From contig SVFS01000006.1 in NCBI GenBank assembly GCA_015056725.1, forward strand, positions 1 through 64,000: a stretch of DNA of 64,000 bases, in the 5' to 3' direction. The first letter of the stretch is position 1; each line of letters opens with the position of its first letter. Shown here in pieces: positions 20,493 to 31,005 of the stretch. The notes under the pieces were generated by a model, which had not been told where the DNA came from, ran no database searches, and was given only the letters and a program-made list of their open reading frames with translations. A program made the position numbers and the translations under genes. The stretch is from Lachnospiraceae bacterium (lineage in GTDB: Bacteria > Bacillota > Clostridia > Lachnospirales > Lachnospiraceae).

Positions 20493-20662
20493 AATGGAGC
20501 CTCCTTTCCACGTAATCATACTCCTTATAGTATAGCATTATAGCTACTGTTTCCGCAATAAGTTGTAGGTATACAAATCACTATTTTTAGTATCAGATTT
20601 TACTTTTTCTTGTTATGACACACAAAATATTGTATACTTTATCGCATAAAGGAGGAATGCTT

Positions 20663-21373
20663 ATGGATTATTCTAGACCACTTGTCGAGATAGCTCATCT
20701 GACAAAAGTATACGGCAACAGTACCCTTGCCGTTAACAATATGAATCTCGTACTTCCACGAGGAAAAATCATTGGACTCCTTGGCCCAAACGGCAGTGGA
20801 AAATCTACTCTTATTAAAATGATAAACGGACTTCTTACTCCTACCGACGGACATGTCCTTATCAACGGAGAACTCCCCGGACCTGATACAAAAGCAGTTA
20901 TTTCGTATCTTCCGGAACGGACCTATCTTCTAAGCGGAATGAAGGTAGACGATATCATCCGTTTCTTTGCGGACTTTTATGCGGACTTTTCCGTTGACAG
21001 AGCTTATACCATGCTAAACTCTCTCGGAATCCCGCCTCATGCACAGCTCAAAACCCTTTCCAAAGGAACAAAGGAAAAAGTACAACTTATTCTTGTTATG
21101 AGCCGCCAGGCACAGCTTTACATATTAGATGAGCCGATTGCAGGTGTAGACCCTGCTGCAAGAGATTATATTCTGCGTACAATTATGACTAACCACAATC
21201 CAAACTCTTCTATATTGCTTTCAACACATTTAATTTCAGATATAGAAGAAATTTTGGACGACGTCATTTTCATCCGAAACGGACAGGCTATTATGCATTC
21301 ACCTGCAGATTTAGTGAGACAGACACATGGAAAATCTGTAGATGCTTATTTCAGGGAGGTGTTCGCATGTTAA
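20663..21373 (+). CDS. ABC transporter ATP-binding protein
   Basis: Walker A GPNGSGKST, signature LSKGTKEKV, Walker B LYILDEP; AGGAGG RBS. Confidence 0.95.
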   Translation: MDYSRPLVEIAHLTKVYGNSTLAVNNMNLVLPRGKIIGLLGPNGSGKSTLIKMINGLLTPTDGHVLINGELPGPDTKAVISYLPERTYLLSGMKVDDIIRFFADFYADFSVDRAYTMLNSLGIPPHAQLKTLSKGTKEKVQLILVMSRQAQLYILDEPIAGVDPAARDYILRTIMTNHNPNSSILLSTHLISDIEEILDDVIFIRNGQAIMHSPADLVRQTHGKSVDAYFREVFAC

Positions 21374-22182
21374 AAAAGCTTTTTAAACACGAATGGCACA
21401 GTTTTTATTTTGTGCCAACCCTCGCCTTTATTATCTTTGCAGTCATCAGTATACTATTGGATGTCAGTATATTTACTCCTGTCTGGGACAGTGAAAATCC
21501 ATTTTTCTTATTGTTTGATATTATGATTATCATGGTATATTACTTTGGCATAATCGCTATAGTACTGATACCTCAAATCATCTGTGTTGTCCGTTTTTAC
21601 AAAAACCTGTTCACAGATGAAGGTTATCTGATGTTCACGCTTCCGGTAAAAACTTCGGATTTGTTAAACGCAAAGCTTCTTGTTTCTTTCACATGGCAGC
21701 TTATATCATATGGCGCAGTTTTTATCAGCCTGGGAACACTGGGCATTGCGTTAATTAACAGACTTTCCGATTCCGTACAGGAATTCTTCAGAGATTTTAT
21801 TGAGTTCTTTGAAGAATTGGGCGACGCCATTGTGGAGACCTTATGTGTTCCTTCCTGGACTTTCGTTCTATGGCTTATCCTGATAATATTGGTAAGTAAC
21901 CTGCTGAATATCTTATATTACTATACCTGTATCTGCCTTGGGCAGTTGTTTAATAAACATAAAATTTTAGGTGCTATCGGCGTATATTTCGGTTTAAACA
22001 TCGTCACACAATTCCTTAGCCGTCTGATTCTTCTTCCTATCATAATGATGGAAGATATTGATGTTACAGCCGGACTCGTTATTACGCTTGGACTTCTCCT
22101 GTTGTTGGTATTTACCGGTATCTGTATTGGCATGTACTATTTATGCAGTCATATTATGAAGAACAAGTTGAATTTAGAATAG
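21367..22182 (+). CDS. ABC transporter permease (ABC-2-like membrane protein)
   Basis: About 6 TM helices; overlaps ATPase gene. Confidence 0.85.
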   Translation: MLKKLFKHEWHSFYFVPTLAFIIFAVISILLDVSIFTPVWDSENPFFLLFDIMIIMVYYFGIIAIVLIPQIICVVRFYKNLFTDEGYLMFTLPVKTSDLLNAKLLVSFTWQLISYGAVFISLGTLGIALINRLSDSVQEFFRDFIEFFEELGDAIVETLCVPSWTFVLWLILIILVSNLLNILYYYTCICLGQLFNKHKILGAIGVYFGLNIVTQFLSRLILLPIIMMEDIDVTAGLVITLGLLLLLVFTGICIGMYYLCSHIMKNKLNLE

Positions 22183-22188
22183 AAAGTG

Positions 22189-22247
22189 CAAGAAAACCCA
22201 TTCTTTCAGCTTTGCGATGCAAAAGCTCTTGAGAATGGGTTTTCTTC
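22189..22247. terminator. Bidirectional rho-independent terminator
   Basis: AGAAAACCCATTCT...AGAATGGGTTTTCT between convergent genes. Confidence 0.8.
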
Positions 22248-22282
22248 TATCTATGTTTTATGGCATTCTTATTCTTGTTTTA

Positions 22283-23626
22283 TCAAGTCCCTGCCTCTGA
22301 AATACGACTCACTCCGACAAAAATAGCAGAAATCTTATACCATGTAGGATAATCTACAATTCCGGACTGGGGAAGTCCAAAGATACGTTGGAATGTCCGA
22401 ACTGCTTCTGCTGTTTTCGGACCATATATTCCATCTGCCGAAATTCTGGGAAGTGCCGGATAGTTCTGTGCAATACGATTAAGCTGTGCCTGCATCTGCT
22501 GAACCTTACTTCCCCGTGAACCCACTGTTAAATTGTAACCGGGCCAGGAGCTTGGAATGCCTGCAATCTGACTGGCTGTATTGATATACATATTACTTCC
22601 GTAATAATATCTGAGAATTTCAATCGCACTATACCCTTGGTCTCCCAAATACTTACTTCCCCACTGGGATAGGCCTCCACAGGTTGTCGTCGTACCATTG
22701 CAATACGAAGTAAAGATAGGCTGTCTTACTCCGGGTCTTGACAGATAGTTGGCAAAGATGCTGTCTACCAGATAGTCAATATTACGGTATATGTTTCGTC
22801 CATATATCCACTTCTGGTCATACGCTGTGGAGCTGGTAATCGTAAAATTATAGCCCCGGTTCCGGTACCATTCCGTATACACCCTATTTAAAGTAAACGA
22901 CATAATCGCAAGAGTATTGGCATAAATCGTACTTTCCGGCCATGTCGCATAAATTTCTGAACTGACTACGTTTTTAATGTAATCCCGATAAGGAACGTAA
23001 TAATTTTTTGCTGTCTGATCCGGTGTACCATCATGTACTACTATCGTTTCCGGTATTACCACACGGCTAAGGACAATTTCGCCTGTCTCCTCAATATCTT
23101 TTATTTCATCTTCTTCAATTTTAGGCGGATAATCACCATACAATGTATGGCTTGGAATAATAATATCTTCTTCCAATTCTGTCTCGATTTCCTGTGGAAT
23201 CATTTTAACCGGCTGCACAGCTTCTACCTCCGGTAAAATCTGTGTTCCTTCAATCACTACTTTTTCATATCCCGGTGCAGTAATTTCAATCGTATAATTT
23301 GCATACGGTCTGATTTCGCTTGGTTCAAGCGAATATTCGATAGGCGGTGCGGGAAGCTCCACCGTTATCGTCTGACCTGAAACATCGGTATTCAACGATT
23401 CTGTCATTCTTTTTGAGCCATCAGGAAGCTCTTCATATATGTCTACTCTTGCATCATCTACCGGAATCAGACCAATGGAAGAAGTCACATCAATCTGTAA
23501 ACTTCCTCTGTCTGTATTATCTGTTCTCGGTCCGGCATTTCTAATCAGTACATTTCCATTTCTTATTGGATTTTCTCTGTTTTGCTCATTCTCATCAAGC
23601 GGTATTCCCATCTGGTTGCTATCCAT
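22283..23626 (-). CDS. SpoIID/LytB-like protein with C-terminal peptidoglycan-binding domain
   Basis: YVPYRDYIKNVVSSEIYATWPESTIYANTLAIMSFTLNR...; C-terminal GSRGSKVQQMQAQLNRIAQNYP...DGIYGPKTAEAVRTFQRIFGLPQSGIVDYPTW. Confidence 0.8.
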   Translation of the reverse strand: MDSNQMGIPLDENEQNRENPIRNGNVLIRNAGPRTDNTDRGSLQIDVTSSIGLIPVDDARVDIYEELPDGSKRMTESLNTDVSGQTITVELPAPPIEYSLEPSEIRPYANYTIEITAPGYEKVVIEGTQILPEVEAVQPVKMIPQEIETELEEDIIIPSHTLYGDYPPKIEEDEIKDIEETGEIVLSRVVIPETIVVHDGTPDQTAKNYYVPYRDYIKNVVSSEIYATWPESTIYANTLAIMSFTLNRVYTEWYRNRGYNFTITSSTAYDQKWIYGRNIYRNIDYLVDSIFANYLSRPGVRQPIFTSYCNGTTTTCGGLSQWGSKYLGDQGYSAIEILRYYYGSNMYINTASQIAGIPSSWPGYNLTVGSRGSKVQQMQAQLNRIAQNYPALPRISADGIYGPKTAEAVRTFQRIFGLPQSGIVDYPTWYKISAIFVGVSRISEAGT

Positions 23627-23723
23627 AAAAAACTCCGCACATACTTTTTTATAGTATATGCGGAGTCTGTAATATCGTTCGTATTCTTTTCTTTCGTATC
23701 CAATGCATACAAGCCGTAACGTT

Positions 23724-25772
23724 CTATTCTTCCTTCGCCAGAAGCATCATAATGTCATTACTTCTTTCTACGAATTTCGCCATAGCATCGCCACTTAACG
23801 GTGCATTCTGCAGTTTTGCAAGGTCATATAACTGTTCACAAATCATGCCTGTATTTTCATCCTCTTCATGATTCATAACATACTGTACAAGTGGATGATT
23901 TGCATTTAACACGAGTGTTTCTCCTTCGCCGCCAAACATGCCCATATCCATACCATTCATGGCATACATTTTCATCATGTCCTGCATCCTGCGCGTTTCC
24001 TCGGATACTGTCAGCATAGAAGAAATCTTTTTATTTTTCAGCTTTTCAATTTTCACTGCAAAAGCTTCTTTCTTTAACGCTTTCTTCATTACATCAGCAA
24101 TCTTTTCTGCCGCCTGAGTAAATTCCTTTTCTGCCTTTTTGGACGTTTTGGATTTCAAATCGTCTGTCAAATCCGCATCAATACGTTTAAAGGTAATACC
24201 TTCATTTTTACTTTCAAGCTGCTGTACAAACGGCTGGTCGATGTTGTGTGTAAGAATCACTGCATCCATCTTTGCTGCCTTAAACATATTGATGTACTGG
24301 CTCTGCTGCTGTTCATCGGTTACATAGTAGACGACTTTTTCTTTCTTTTCGTCTGTGTCCTCTATCTTATCATCATCTTCTACGATTTCTGCTTCTACCT
24401 TTTCGCCATTTTCATCGACTGCAGATGCTTCTTCCACATCGATTTTGTTTACTTCCAGGCATTCCGGCAGAGTCAGATATTTTCCGTCTAAGTTCTTAAA
24501 CAGAATATAATCTGTCATTTTTTCACAGAACTTATCATCCTTTAAGCAGCCAAATTTAATAAACGGACTAATATCATCCCAGTATTTATCGTATTCTTCC
24601 TTATCTGTCTTACACATTCCGGAAAGCTTGTCTGCTACCTTCTTTGTAATGTAATCGCTGATTTTCTTTACAAATCCATCGTTCTGAAGAGCACTTCTGG
24701 ATACATTCAGCGGTAAATCAGGACAATCAATTACACCCTTTAAGAGAAGTAAGAACTCCGGAATTACTTCTTTAATATTATCTGCGATAAATACCTGATT
24801 GTTATACAATTTAATCTTTCCTTCGATAGATTCATATTCCATGTTGATTTTCGGGAAATATAAAATACCCTTCAGGTTAAACGGGTAATCCATATTTAAA
24901 TGAATCCAGAACAAAGGCTCTTTATAGTCGCGGAATACTTTACGATAAAATTCCAAATATTCTTCCTTTGTACAATCATTTGGACGTTTTGCCCAAAGCG
25001 GCTGTGTGTCATTCAAAAGCTCAGGACGCTTCACTATTTTCAGTTTCTGCTCATCTTCGTCCTTTTCTTTTGCAATTTCTTCAACTACAACATCTGATTC
25101 CAATTTTTCAGACGCAGAAATCACCTGTGTATCTTTTGTGTTTTCCTTAGCTAAATAAATCTCTGTCGGCATAAAGGAACAATATTTCTGTATAACGCTT
25201 CTTGCTTCATACTCATTACAGTATTTCAGGCAATCTTCGTTTAAGAATAACGTAATGACTGTACCAACCTCTGCCTTATCGCCATCTTCCATTGTAAACT
25301 CTGTACCACCGTCACATTCCCAATGTACCGGCACTGCGCCTTCTTTATAAGAAAGGGTATCAATATGCACTTCGTCTGCAACCATAAATGCAGAATAGAA
25401 GCCAAGACCAAAATGACCGATAATCTGGTCTTCATTTGTCTTATCCTTATACTGTGCGATAAAATCTGTTGCTCCTGAGAATGCAATCTGATTAATATAT
25501 TCTTCTACTTCGTCTGCTGTCATACCAAGACCATTATCCATAATCTTGATTGTCTTCTTTTCAGGATCAATCATGACCTGAATTTTGGCTTTAAACTCAT
25601 CCGGAAGAGTATATTCTCCCATCATATCCAGTTTTTTTAGTTTTGTAATTGCATCACATCCATTGGAGATTAATTCTCTGTAAAAAATATCCTGGTCGGA
25701 ATATAACCATTTTTTGATAATTGGAAAAATATTATCACTGTTAATTGATAAACTTCCGCTTTTCGCTGCCAT
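23724..25772 (-). CDS. htpG: Molecular chaperone HtpG (Hsp90)
   Basis: YRELISNGCDAITK...IMDNGLGMT...IGHFGLGFYSAFMVAD; full-length Hsp90. Confidence 0.97.
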   Translation of the reverse strand: MAAKSGSLSINSDNIFPIIKKWLYSDQDIFYRELISNGCDAITKLKKLDMMGEYTLPDEFKAKIQVMIDPEKKTIKIMDNGLGMTADEVEEYINQIAFSGATDFIAQYKDKTNEDQIIGHFGLGFYSAFMVADEVHIDTLSYKEGAVPVHWECDGGTEFTMEDGDKAEVGTVITLFLNEDCLKYCNEYEARSVIQKYCSFMPTEIYLAKENTKDTQVISASEKLESDVVVEEIAKEKDEDEQKLKIVKRPELLNDTQPLWAKRPNDCTKEEYLEFYRKVFRDYKEPLFWIHLNMDYPFNLKGILYFPKINMEYESIEGKIKLYNNQVFIADNIKEVIPEFLLLLKGVIDCPDLPLNVSRSALQNDGFVKKISDYITKKVADKLSGMCKTDKEEYDKYWDDISPFIKFGCLKDDKFCEKMTDYILFKNLDGKYLTLPECLEVNKIDVEEASAVDENGEKVEAEIVEDDDKIEDTDEKKEKVVYYVTDEQQQSQYINMFKAAKMDAVILTHNIDQPFVQQLESKNEGITFKRIDADLTDDLKSKTSKKAEKEFTQAAEKIADVMKKALKKEAFAVKIEKLKNKKISSMLTVSEETRRMQDMMKMYAMNGMDMGMFGGEGETLVLNANHPLVQYVMNHEEDENTGMICEQLYDLAKLQNAPLSGDAMAKFVERSNDIMMLLAKEE

Positions 25773-25821
25773 ATAAATCGCTCCTTTTCTTTCTATATTT
25801 TCTATTTATCATATATCCCCA

Positions 25822-25880
25822 AAATGACCGATTCATCTATGTCATTTTTTCTACATAGTAGTTTATCTCTTTCCCTTTCT
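25822..25880 (-). promoter_or_regulatory. Predicted sigma-A promoter of htpG
   Basis: Minus strand TTGACG-N17-TAAACT just downstream of CIRCE; approximate bounds. Confidence 0.6.
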
Positions 25881-25895
25881 ATCGTCAAGGCAAAA

Positions 25896-25922
25896 TTAGC
25901 ACTCAAAACTTTTGAGTGCTAA
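25896..25922. promoter_or_regulatory. CIRCE operator (HrcA binding site) upstream of htpG
   Basis: TTAGCACTC-N9-GAGTGCTAA, perfect consensus. Confidence 0.95.
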
Positions 25923-26023
25923 CAATTCCTTGTAACCCCTTATAAAATGGGCATTTCTGCAATTCTAAAATTTTTATGAACTCCTTCATAATCTATAAAA
26001 TCACATAATCATTCCGTCTGTTT

Positions 26024-27064
26024 CTATGAATTATATATGTCAAAGAAATCTGCCGTTGTGATTTTCTCATCCTTCAGCATGGAGATTTCGCTCCATACTT
26101 CCTCATTCATATTACGAATCAAAGTATTTACAAAACTGTCATATTCCTGACTAAAAATATCATTCCGTCGTTGTTCTACTATTTTAATCTTGTTAGCATC
26201 GGTCTCTTCTTTATTAAACGTGCTGACACATTTCAAAAGATAGTAGCCGTCCTCCAATTCAAAAATGCGGCTCAGTTCTTCATTACCAAGGTTAAATGCA
26301 ATCTCTTCGTATTCCGGATCCATTTCTCCTTTTCCAAAAGAAAGCGTATGCTCCTGCGAATCGCTGTACTCATCCATCAATGCTTCAAAATCCTCTCCTG
26401 CAGCTGCTCTGGTTACTGCCCCTGTCAGTTTCGAGTATGCATAACGCTTTTCCGCTTCATCCAGCGGAATCTGCTTTCCGGAAGCATCACGTCTATACGT
26501 ACGCACCACAATCTGCTGTACTGTTATTTTACGGGCTTCATCATCACTGATTTCAGGATTCACATCCTGAATAATATATTCATATACTTTATTGGCAATA
26601 GCATATTCTGTATATAATCGCTCGATGGTCGCTTTGGATACATCCATCGCTTCTTTTTCCGTATCATTCAATGACTCAAAGTACTGCTTTGCCGATGCCT
26701 CTACTTTTTCCTTTTCCGCATCATTCAATTGCACATCATAGTTTTCTGCCATCAGATTCATTGTCTTAATCTGTGCAAGCTGGGCAAGTACGGATTGTTT
26801 AATACTCTCTTCCAGAGAAGCTCCTCCGGTATCTACATCCCATATTTCTTTTCCGTACACCTGCTCGTATTGATTTTGCATATTCGTCAGATATACCATT
26901 ACCTCCGGCTTATAACAGGAGGCTGTTTCTATACGAAACACTTCATCCTTTGCAAATCCGGTGGTCAAAACGATTTTCGTATCTTCATTCAATTTTCCGC
27001 AGCCTGTCAGTAAGAATCCTATCATAAGAACAGGCAATATTAATTTCGTTATTCTATTTTTCAT
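26024..27064 (-). CDS. PrsA-like foldase lipoprotein (parvulin-type peptidyl-prolyl isomerase)
   Basis: Lipobox IGFLLTGCGK; rotamase-like ITVQQIVVRTYRRD...DFEALMDEYSDSQEHTLSFGKGEMDPEYEEIAFNLGNEELSRIFELEDGYYLLKCV. Confidence 0.85.
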   Translation of the reverse strand: MKNRITKLILPVLMIGFLLTGCGKLNEDTKIVLTTGFAKDEVFRIETASCYKPEVMVYLTNMQNQYEQVYGKEIWDVDTGGASLEESIKQSVLAQLAQIKTMNLMAENYDVQLNDAEKEKVEASAKQYFESLNDTEKEAMDVSKATIERLYTEYAIANKVYEYIIQDVNPEISDDEARKITVQQIVVRTYRRDASGKQIPLDEAEKRYAYSKLTGAVTRAAAGEDFEALMDEYSDSQEHTLSFGKGEMDPEYEEIAFNLGNEELSRIFELEDGYYLLKCVSTFNKEETDANKIKIVEQRRNDIFSQEYDSFVNTLIRNMNEEVWSEISMLKDEKITTADFFDIYNS

Positions 27065-27132
27065 GTATCCTGCTCTCCGATACCTTCTTTGTCGGCTATC
27101 TTCTAATCATTGCGTCTTATCCGAAGCCTGAA

Positions 27133-27621
27133 TTATTTGCGTTCATACTTCACAAAATGATAGGTCAGGTCAAAATACACCTGTTCATCACTTGCAGCCG
27201 TAATCTGCCAAGCCTCATCTTCGTCAAGATTCGGATGATATGCATCTGCATCATATGCCATATCTATTTTTGTGATATGTGCCACATCACAATACGGAAG
27301 CATTTGCTTATATATACTTTCGCCACCGATAATATATATATCTTCACTTGGGTAATTCTTCAATTCTTCCAAAAGCTCTTCGATGCTATGTACGACAACA
27401 GCACCCTCTGCTTTATAGTCTTTGTTTGTAGAAAGTACAATATTTGTACGATTTTTTAATGGTTTTCCGCCGGGGAAAGTTTCCATTGTCTTTCTACCAA
27501 GCACGACTACCTTTCCTGTCGTTTCTTCCCTGAAAAATTTCTGGTCACTCGGAATTCTGACAAGTAATTCGTTTTTATTTCCAATCGCCCAATTTTCATC
27601 TACTGCTGCAATTAAATTCAT
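27133..27621 (-). CDS. folA: Dihydrofolate reductase
   Basis: MNLIAAVDENWAIGNKNELLVRIPSDQKFFREETTGKVVVLGRKTMETFPGGKPLKNRTNIVLS. Confidence 0.96.
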   Translation of the reverse strand: MNLIAAVDENWAIGNKNELLVRIPSDQKFFREETTGKVVVLGRKTMETFPGGKPLKNRTNIVLSTNKDYKAEGAVVVHSIEELLEELKNYPSEDIYIIGGESIYKQMLPYCDVAHITKIDMAYDADAYHPNLDEDEAWQITAASDEQVYFDLTYHFVKYERK

Positions 27622-27692
27622 ATCTGTTTTCTCCAGTCTTCTTATTAACGCATGGGTTATTCTTATCTTTCATTTTCCCACGCCCTTAGCTA

Positions 27693-28541
27693 CTATATCG
27701 CAATCGGAATGTTAAGCACCTGAGGTCCCGTAATATAGTTTTCTACTTTCACATCATCTCTTGTAAACTGATAGAAGTCTTTTATTTCAGGATTCAGCCA
27801 GAACTTTGGTGCTTCATAGCATTCTCTCTGAATCAGTTCTTCAATAATCGGAATATGTCTGTCATAAATATGCGCATCCGCAATCACATGGACAAGCTCG
27901 CCTACCTGCATATCGCAAACCTGTGCAAGCATATGCACAAGTACGGCATACTGTACTACATTCCAGTTATTTGCAGCCAGAATATCCTGTGAACGCTGAT
28001 TTAAAATGGCATTTAATGTAAGCTTCTCTTCGCCCTTTTTCTGCGTCACGTTAAAGGTCATGGAATACGCACACGGATAAAGACGCATTTCGTGTAAATC
28101 CTGATGTACATAGATATTTGTCATAATACGGCGGCTGAACGGATTATTCTTAAGGTCATAAATGACTCTGTCAACCTGGTCCATCATGCCTTCCTTGTAC
28201 TGGTGCTTTACACCCATCTGATAACCATACGCTTTTCCGATAGAACCGTTTTCATCTGCCCACTCATCCCAGATATGACTATGAAGATCATGAATATTAT
28301 TGGATTTTTGCTGCCAAATCCAAAGCATTTCATCCGTTGCACTTTTTAATGCTGTTTTGCGCAGTGTTATCAGCGGAAATTCCTTGGACAAGTCATACCG
28401 GTTAACTACACCGAATTTTTTAATTGTATAGGCCGGTGTACCGTCTTCCCAATGAGGTCTTACCTTTTCTCCTTCCGTACTTGTACCATTTTCCAAAATA
28501 TCCTTACACATATCAATAAAAATCTTATCTGCTAAACTCAT
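27693..28541 (-). CDS. thyA: Thymidylate synthase
   Basis: ELPCAYSMTFNV-type RLYPCAYSMTFNVTQ, LNQRSQDILAANNWNVVQYAVLVHMLAQV; RBS before 28541. Confidence 0.95.
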   Translation of the reverse strand: MSLADKIFIDMCKDILENGTSTEGEKVRPHWEDGTPAYTIKKFGVVNRYDLSKEFPLITLRKTALKSATDEMLWIWQQKSNNIHDLHSHIWDEWADENGSIGKAYGYQMGVKHQYKEGMMDQVDRVIYDLKNNPFSRRIMTNIYVHQDLHEMRLYPCAYSMTFNVTQKKGEEKLTLNAILNQRSQDILAANNWNVVQYAVLVHMLAQVCDMQVGELVHVIADAHIYDRHIPIIEELIQRECYEAPKFWLNPEIKDFYQFTRDDVKVENYITGPQVLNIPIAI

Positions 28542-28549
28542 ACGTTCTC

Positions 28550-30148
28550 CTATCTGTCCCATTTATCACATAATGCATTAATCTGGTCCGCAAATTTTGC
28601 CAGGTCTTTATTTGTACCGCCCTGATTCCGTTCAATGACTGCCATCAGACGCTTGCCTGCTGCCACAAGTCTGCTGTATACACCTGAAACAATAACCGCT
28701 TTCTTCTTAACCGGTACCGGTGAAGCCTCAAACAGAAGCTTATCCGTAGCCATATCAAACTCTGTTCCCGAATACGGTGCGTACGTTCTGTATCCATACT
28801 CTACCTTCAGACATTCTGCAAAGGATTTACATACACCATCTTCGCCGTGCACGATAAAGACACGTCTTGGTTTTTCTTCAAAACCGCCAAGCCATGCTAT
28901 CAGTCCGTTTTTATCCGCATGTCCCGAAAGTCCCGGGATTGTCTGAATGTTTGCACGAACTTCGATTGGTTCCCCAAACAGTCTGACCATCTCCGCACCT
29001 TCCAAAATAGCACGTCCCAATGTTCCGATTGCCTGATAGCCCACGAATAAAATCGTACATTCTTCCCGCCACAGATTATGCTTCAAATGATGTCTGATAC
29101 GGCCTGCTTCACACATACCGGAAGCTGAGATGATAACCTTCGGCTCATTATCAAAGTTAATCATTTTGGATTCTTCACTTGTAATGGAAAGCTTTAAGCC
29201 CGGGAATCTAATAGGATTAATTCCCTGCTTTACAAGTTCCATTGCTTCTTCATCAAAGCAGCTGTTAATGTTTCTATTAAAAATCTCTGTAGCTTCAACT
29301 GCTAACGGACTGTCTACAAAAACAGAAAAATCTTCATGTCCTTTTATCATTTTATCCATTTTAATCTGGCGTAGGAAGTATAGCATTTCCTGTGTTCTTC
29401 CTACAGCAAAGGAAGGAATTACCACATTACCGCCCTTATCGAATGTCTCCTGGATAATCTTAGCAAGCTCTGCCACATAGTCGATACGTTCCTCCGAATG
29501 CAGGCGATCTCCGTAAGTAGATTCCATGACAACATAGTCTGCGTCTTTTGTAATTTCCGGGTCCTTAATAAGTGGCTGGTTTAAATTGCCGATATCGCCG
29601 GAAAATACAATTTTCTTCGTTTTATCTACTTCTGTTATCCATATTTCAATACTTGCCGAACCAAGCAGATGTCCAATATCTGTAAAGCGGATATCAATAC
29701 CTTCACAAAGCTCTATTCTCTGACCATATTCACACGGAACCAGCTTTCTGATAATACCGTCTGCATCCTCCATCGTATAAAGCGGCTCTACTACTGACAT
29801 CTGGGAACTTCTTTTGGCTTTTCTGTTTTTCCATTCTGCTTCCTGCATCTGAATATGGGCGCAATCACGAAGCATGATACTACACAAATCTGTTGTAGCC
29901 TCTGTTGTCAGCACCTGTCCTCTAAAGCCTCTTGCATAAAGAAGCGGCAGCATTCCCGAATGATCCACATGTGCATGTGTCAAAAGCACATAATCAATAA
30001 GTGCTTCCTGCACAGGCAGCTCCACATTCTCAAAAACGTTAATTCCCTGCTCCATTCCATAATCCACAAGAATGTGTTTCCCACAGGCTTCCAGATAATG
30101 ACAGCTTCCCGTAACCTCATGAGCTGCACCGATAAACATTAATTTCAT
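28550..30148 (-). CDS. MBL-fold/beta-CASP metallohydrolase (putative RNA-processing nuclease family)
   Basis: LTHAHVDHSGMLP; GHLLGSASIEIWI; VFSGDIGN; beta-CASP motifs VIISASGMCEAGRIRHHLKHNL. Confidence 0.93.
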   Translation of the reverse strand: MKLMFIGAAHEVTGSCHYLEACGKHILVDYGMEQGINVFENVELPVQEALIDYVLLTHAHVDHSGMLPLLYARGFRGQVLTTEATTDLCSIMLRDCAHIQMQEAEWKNRKAKRSSQMSVVEPLYTMEDADGIIRKLVPCEYGQRIELCEGIDIRFTDIGHLLGSASIEIWITEVDKTKKIVFSGDIGNLNQPLIKDPEITKDADYVVMESTYGDRLHSEERIDYVAELAKIIQETFDKGGNVVIPSFAVGRTQEMLYFLRQIKMDKMIKGHEDFSVFVDSPLAVEATEIFNRNINSCFDEEAMELVKQGINPIRFPGLKLSITSEESKMINFDNEPKVIISASGMCEAGRIRHHLKHNLWREECTILFVGYQAIGTLGRAILEGAEMVRLFGEPIEVRANIQTIPGLSGHADKNGLIAWLGGFEEKPRRVFIVHGEDGVCKSFAECLKVEYGYRTYAPYSGTEFDMATDKLLFEASPVPVKKKAVIVSGVYSRLVAAGKRLMAVIERNQGGTNKDLAKFADQINALCDKWDR

Positions 30149-30258
30149 GCTACTACCTCCTTTACACACTTTATTCCATGCATAGCATATATTACTTTAT
30201 ATTATATCAACTCTACTGATATTTTTCACTTGTTTTATTGTGTTCTTTCATTAGAAAT

Positions 30259-31005
30259 TTAACCTATAACCGTTCTTACAAAATAGAGAATCAGTAAATG
30301 CAGCGGATAAAATGCATAGCAGAAATACTGCCATATTTTTCCTCCAGGACCTTTCTTGCCACGATATAGAAGCGGCAGCGCAAAACCGGTAATGGTAAAC
30401 GGATTCCCAATAAGTACACAAAAGCCTAAAAGCTGTCCGACAATTCTATACTGCCAAAACTCATACATTGCGGCAATAATCAATACTCCTTTATAAGAGT
30501 AATCTGTTTTCATAAGCCAGGCAATGCCCATACCTGCTGCCAATACGAGCAAACGCAGCAAGCCTCTCTGCCACTCCTTTTGAATTTTCACGCTCTCACG
30601 AATCTGCTTCAGGCCACAAATCACACCAAATCCGATTAGTAAGGTAAAAAACACGTTCTGCTTTTCCCATATTCCCAGTACGTTGGATGCCATATCATAT
30701 ATGCCTTCTGAAAGTAATGCAAATCCTGCAAGGCGAAGTGCATACTTTTTCTTATTCTTTGTATGCAGCAATCCTTCTACTAACAGGAAACAATATATTG
30801 GAAATGCTGCCCGGCCAATATTTCTAAGAACTCTGTAAAATACATAAATATCCTCCGGAATCCCTTGCCCCTTAACCGCATACGGATAATATATCAGTAT
30901 GGCTCCAATATGATCTATGAACATAGTAATCATTGCAATCAGTTTCAATGAAAATGCTGATAATTCTATATTATTTCCTATACTACTTTTTGTTTTCATC
31001 ATCAT
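30259..31005 (-). CDS. TraX-family acyltransferase-like membrane protein
   Basis: FSLKLIAMITMFIDHIGAIL; RNIGRAAFPIYCFLLVEGLLHTKNKKKYALRLAGFALLSE. Confidence 0.85.
   Translation of the reverse strand: MMMKTKSSIGNNIELSAFSLKLIAMITMFIDHIGAILIYYPYAVKGQGIPEDIYVFYRVLRNIGRAAFPIYCFLLVEGLLHTKNKKKYALRLAGFALLSEGIYDMASNVLGIWEKQNVFFTLLIGFGVICGLKQIRESVKIQKEWQRGLLRLLVLAAGMGIAWLMKTDYSYKGVLIIAAMYEFWQYRIVGQLLGFCVLIGNPFTITGFALPLLYRGKKGPGGKIWQYFCYAFYPLHLLILYFVRTVIG

Noticed and set aside
30259-31005. TraX as evidence for a conjugative element
   Set aside because: TraX-family acyltransferase-like proteins are common chromosomal genes in Clostridia; no relaxase, T4SS or integrase genes are nearby.
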